From Candidatus Methanomethylophilaceae archaeon (GTDB lineage: Archaea; Thermoplasmatota; Thermoplasmata; Methanomassiliicoccales; Methanomethylophilaceae): 9,023 nt of DNA. A program made the translations under genes and the position numbers. How positions within the stretch are numbered: position 1 is the stretch's first letter; each line of letters opens with the position of its first letter. The notes under the pieces were generated by a model. It was not told where the DNA came from. It searched no databases and was given only the letters and a program-made list of their open reading frames with translations. Location of the stretch: contig JAFVET010000094.1 in NCBI GenBank assembly GCA_017475875.1, forward strand, positions 1 to 9,023. Direction: 5' to 3'. Positions 7,201 through 9,023 of the stretch are shown piece after piece.

Positions 7201-7302
7201 CTTCTTTTCCAGCTTGGCCAATATACTGTCCAGTGAGTAGTTCTTCTCCTTGTATGGGTTCAGACCCAGAAGATAACAGTAACTGACTCTGTCCGGCAGC
7301 AT
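4294..7302 (-). CDS. Large adaptor: J-like N-terminus, two zinc ribbons, helical repeats, FN3-like modules
   Basis: This 1002-residue multidomain protein is likely cytoplasmic (no signal peptide or membrane helix). Residues 7-70 have the layout of a J domain: YCYLLGLNP as helix I, a basic helix II ending KKRKDWEN, a loop, and a helix III (HEKRFKAQRLVEMV). The HPD tripeptide that stimulates Hsp70 is absent. Residues 80-300 are mixed and unrecognised. Two zinc ribbons follow: CPEC (312-315) with CPSC (328-331), and CPRC (339-342) with CIKC (353-356). Residues 365-510 are helical and TPR-like. From about 515 to the end come roughly five beta-rich modules resembling fibronectin type III, one near 700-730 with PVNNLQIKWD. 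The likely role is a scaffold or client receptor linking the Hsp70s to a target. The start at 7302 follows GAGGTGA by 6 bases, and the stop overlaps the GTPase start. Zinc ribbons are certain, FN3 likely, J-like tentative. The gene is real; its function is unknown. Confidence 0.75.
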   Translation of the reverse strand: MLPDRVSYCYLLGLNPYKEKNYSLDSILAKLEKKRKDWENESKSKNNDHEKRFKAQRLVEMVDDIRKVMSDDRDRHAEFENGTKYLKKKCSKLLGDCIVLEDGTRIAIPSYVNNFVKNLKWEGVSDDDVKKALGLESGQPPSPVSKKVSLAFNGLLKVACYTPQEVLNVLINNPLLGIDCSPLSDGSSQSQVLKAFQTCYARVDNINVGVFADQDAYITALRSLDTVIKSKEDFDELVRYGKCQKALEEVKETLKTESYSSQLGRRYIDELLVTYCHGGIDTEMAIGILQEFCFKSRIPVDFSRSESLLSRCPECGAMVSVTPDVRFCPSCGKSFKQDCPRCGTSQYSTNAKCIKCGFDFQDGVNRIGKYERDFNDCYERGEIAGAKRNLDGLRELYPESKSIRLMERKYDELVSTVGDIKEQFNASYLNKRYHRSMELCNALMEQYRGVLDTDPSLKVRYNECVEHSNAAKRYCERARIASSGEERMELYLSALDQCPDYPEAVARMNEHPPQPPMDAQGMFVKDNVFKISFEPPSETKGVTFCLYRSRNGNVALNEDSRPIEVTQQRFFEDRNLDPGVEYYYAIYSRRWNVLSREAAILGPVMITAEVEDISVTPIDGGFRLLFRKPLGAARVRIWRSEESNKGQSIELHVDSDVYDDIGLKGGKEYHYLFLAEYDIRGRPVRSHGREFVAKSVVPPKPVNNLQIKWDEKDGSFLASWGSHRGVDLYFTDEDKPLPGSTMLMDDVRSWMKKKLVPVETYEDGMRFRLDDGTVNHIFPVKDCGKVGIVGNGVTVSTLKPFRDVEMSMSGKDCIISMNWPWEPYCVSAKLVVSDDSYAMPGEPAGVTYTISKDEYATDRMIRVPMGRSSRKYLNLFAVYRISDMEWESRGIAFCAYSDECRKVRYDVEKSRSGISITVRTDADVDRLPPVMTVETEVGIPLKSGDGKIGWTSDGSLKLDAGRAKIDLPAGAVGSVEHMRLFFQDDEDYHAYRFVHPLYRRKG
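4303..4308 (-). promoter_or_regulatory. Ribosome-binding site of the GTPase gene
   Basis: AGGAGG lies 5 bases before the ATG at 4297. It also encodes the Arg-Arg near the C-terminus of the large adaptor (YRRKG). This spacing favours 4297 over the ATG two codons further on. Confidence 0.85.
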
Positions 7303-7308
7303 CCGAGG

Positions 7309-7315
7309 TCACCTC
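7309..7315 (-). promoter_or_regulatory. Ribosome-binding site of the large adaptor gene, overlapping a stop codon
   Basis: GAGGTGA lies 6 bases before the ATG at 7302. Its first two bases are the last two of the TGA that ends the Hsp70-vWA gene, so a terminating ribosome covers it. It also forms half of the palindrome GAGGTGACCTC (7305-7315). Confidence 0.75.
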
Positions 7316-9023
7316 ATTCCCTTTCGTACAGGCCGCTCTCGTCGCGGTAGGCGAGACCTCCGCTCCCTCCGACCGGGGACTCCCTGATGCCCATGCTGCC
7401 GATGGATATGGCGGTGGCTATGGTGCTGAATATCTCCCCCATCCTGTCGATGGTCGTGTAGAGGGCGCCGTCGTCCACGGTCGCGATCTGCCTGAGGAAC
7501 GAGCGGTCTGCGTCGCCGAGGCCCACCGCGAATATGGTGACGTTGTCGTTCCTGCAGGACCTGGCCTGTGCCACCGCTTTGTCCCTCTTTCCCCACTCAC
7601 CGTCGGTGAGGACCACGATTATCCCCGCTCCAGGACGGGAGGTGACGATGCTGTGCGCCTCCTCGAGGGGGCTGGCATCGGTTCCGCGACCCGCCATGTT
7701 GACCTTCAGCAACTCGATGGCGTCGAGTATCCTCTGCGGTTCAGGAGTGAGTTCCTGGACGACCTTCACCTTGTCTCCGAAAACTATGAGCGAGAAGTTC
7801 GTGTCCTTGGCCGAGAGGGACCTCACGAAGTCCCTGATGGAGCTCTTGGCCGCCTCGAAGGGCGCACCGTTCATTGAACGCGACAGGTCGACGCAGATGG
7901 CGATGTTCTGGACGATGGCCTGTTTGCGGGGGACGTCCTTCGGGCTGCCGCCCATCCAGCGGATGTCGTCGGGGACCTTCTGCGCCGTGACGTCGAGGGG
8001 GCGCCCGTCCTGGTAGGCGGTGACGTCCACCACCCCGTTCTCGTCGTATTTGTATTCGATGTCGAGGAGCACTCCCTTTCCGCGGTTCTCGAACCCGGTG
8101 ATGACCACCTTCGCGAGGACGTTGCAGTCCAGAGGGTTCCTGGACTCCCCCTGCAGGGTGTAGACCTCCACGGAGTTGGTGACGTTGCCCGGTGCGAGGG
8201 AGAACTGCTTGCGGGTTGTCGCCGGCACCTTCGAGTTCCTCTTGATCATAATCTCGTTTACGAATCTCGTACCGTCCTGACTCACGGAAAGGGCACCCAG
8301 ACTGTGCGCGGTGACGTCGGCGACCTGTATGGCCCTGAGTCCGGTGGCGGTGCTGCTGTATAGCTCGGCGGTGATGGCCGCTCCCTTTGCCACCGCCAGA
8401 TCGGTATCCGAATGGGCGATGACGTTCTTTCCGGAAATCTCGCGCAGGAAACGTGAAACCGCGGGCATACGGGTGGAACCGCCACAGAGAAGAATCTCGT
8501 CTATGTCACCCCAGGTCATCCCGAGCTCCTCGATGAGGTTCACGCAGACCTTCCTGGTGGCCTCTATGAGGAACTCAGTCATCGCCTCGAACTCCTCCCG
8601 GGTGAGGGTGGTCTTCAGGGTGCAACCGTTGTACGTGAAGGATATGGGGACGCTCTCGGCCACGGAGAGGTTCTTCTTGTAACCCTCGGCCGCCACGATG
8701 AGCTCGTTGGCGGCAGGAGCGTCGTCCCTGGGATCGACGTCGTACTCGTCCTTGAACTGTTCGGCGATGTACCCGACGATGGCGGAATCCCAGTTCTTCC
8801 CTCCGAGGTAGTGGTCTCCAGCCGTCCCTACGACGTCGATGTTGCCTTTGGTTATGCGGACGATGGTCACGTCGAAGGTCCCTCCCCCGAGGTCGTAGAC
8901 CAGGAGGGTCTTGTCGGCGGAGTGCTTGTACCCATAGGAGATTGCGGCGGCGGTCGGTTCGTTGATGATCTTGGTGACCTTCACGCCACAGGCCTCCCCG
9001 GCCCTGATCGTAGAAGTGCGCTG
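7314..9023 (-). CDS. Hsp70 with C-terminal von Willebrand A domain, partial (N-terminus outside window)
   Basis: The frame is open to the window edge; 569 residues are visible and about 150 N-terminal ones are missing, judged against E. coli DnaK. The visible part opens with QRTSTIRAGEACGVKV, which aligns with the DnaK segment just before INEPTAAA, so the GTG at 8984 is an internal valine. Visible residue 22 is the Glu of INEPTAAA, YDLGGGTFD is at 43-51 and LCGGSTRMP at 179-187. A beta substrate-binding domain follows (about 237-345). In place of the helical lid there is a vWA domain (about 372-540) with an intact metal site: DLSRS (379-383), Thr448 in GRGTD and Asp474 in LTDGEW. The interdomain linker (IQVADVTAHSLG) is not canonical. 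vWA domains bind partner proteins through a coordinated metal, so this is probably a chaperone with a built-in docking domain. It is the most upstream visible gene of the operon; its promoter lies outside. The next start is 11 bases past its stop. Confidence 0.92.
   Translation of the reverse strand, partial: QRTSTIRAGEACGVKVTKIINEPTAAAISYGYKHSADKTLLVYDLGGGTFDVTIVRITKGNIDVVGTAGDHYLGGKNWDSAIVGYIAEQFKDEYDVDPRDDAPAANELIVAAEGYKKNLSVAESVPISFTYNGCTLKTTLTREEFEAMTEFLIEATRKVCVNLIEELGMTWGDIDEILLCGGSTRMPAVSRFLREISGKNVIAHSDTDLAVAKGAAITAELYSSTATGLRAIQVADVTAHSLGALSVSQDGTRFVNEIMIKRNSKVPATTRKQFSLAPGNVTNSVEVYTLQGESRNPLDCNVLAKVVITGFENRGKGVLLDIEYKYDENGVVDVTAYQDGRPLDVTAQKVPDDIRWMGGSPKDVPRKQAIVQNIAICVDLSRSMNGAPFEAAKSSIRDFVRSLSAKDTNFSLIVFGDKVKVVQELTPEPQRILDAIELLKVNMAGRGTDASPLEEAHSIVTSRPGAGIIVVLTDGEWGKRDKAVAQARSCRNDNVTIFAVGLGDADRSFLRQIATVDDGALYTTIDRMGEIFSTIATAISIGSMGIRESPVGGSGGLAYRDESGLYERE

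Noticed and set aside
4294..7302. Secreted or surface protein because of the FN3-like modules
   Set aside because: There is no signal peptide or membrane helix, it has four CxxC zinc pairs, and it is coupled to cytoplasmic chaperone and GTPase genes, so a cytoplasmic location is more likely.
7314..8984. GTG at 8984 as the start of the Hsp70-vWA gene
   Set aside because: The frame stays open to the window edge, and the 13 residues before it match the DnaK helix preceding INEPTAAA. The gene is cut by the window, not short.

Overview
The window looks archaeal. The rightward gene has a TATA box about 25 bases before its ATG and no ribosome-binding site, as expected for a leaderless archaeal transcript. 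The leftward genes are joined by ATGA overlaps with strong Shine-Dalgarno sites, arginine is often AGG or AGA, and every stop is TGA. A Thermoplasmata-type methanogen such as Methanomassiliicoccales would fit, but that is inference; no marker gene is present.

Layout. Positions 1-199 are non-coding as far as I can see and end in a TATA box and a perfect 7+7 inverted repeat. A small universal stress protein gene follows on the plus strand (200-598). A 41-base gap with a GC-rich hairpin separates it from a convergent minus-strand operon that fills the rest of the window and runs off the right edge. In transcription order (right to left) the operon encodes: (1) an Hsp70 whose C-terminus is a von Willebrand A (vWA) domain, N-terminus outside the window; (2) a 1002-residue protein with a possible J-like N-terminus lacking HPD, two zinc ribbons, a helical repeat region and several fibronectin-III-like modules; (3) a zinc-finger P-loop GTPase; (4) a divergent GrpE-like protein with an acidic Ser/Thr/Glu tail; (5) a second Hsp70 that lacks most of the lid.

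Together these look like a dedicated, rewired chaperone machine: two ATP-driven Hsp70 modules, their own nucleotide-exchange factor and candidate J-like adaptor, plus a GTPase switch and a metal-dependent vWA interaction domain. The last four starts are coupled to the preceding stops, so stoichiometric production and complex formation are likely. Hsp70, GrpE and GTPase identities rest on clear motifs. The J-like call, the joint function (stress response, defence, or regulated assembly of a protein complex) and novelty are inference. The system resembles the GTPase/vWA-centred conflict systems known from comparative genomics, but I do not recognise this exact gene set as a described system.
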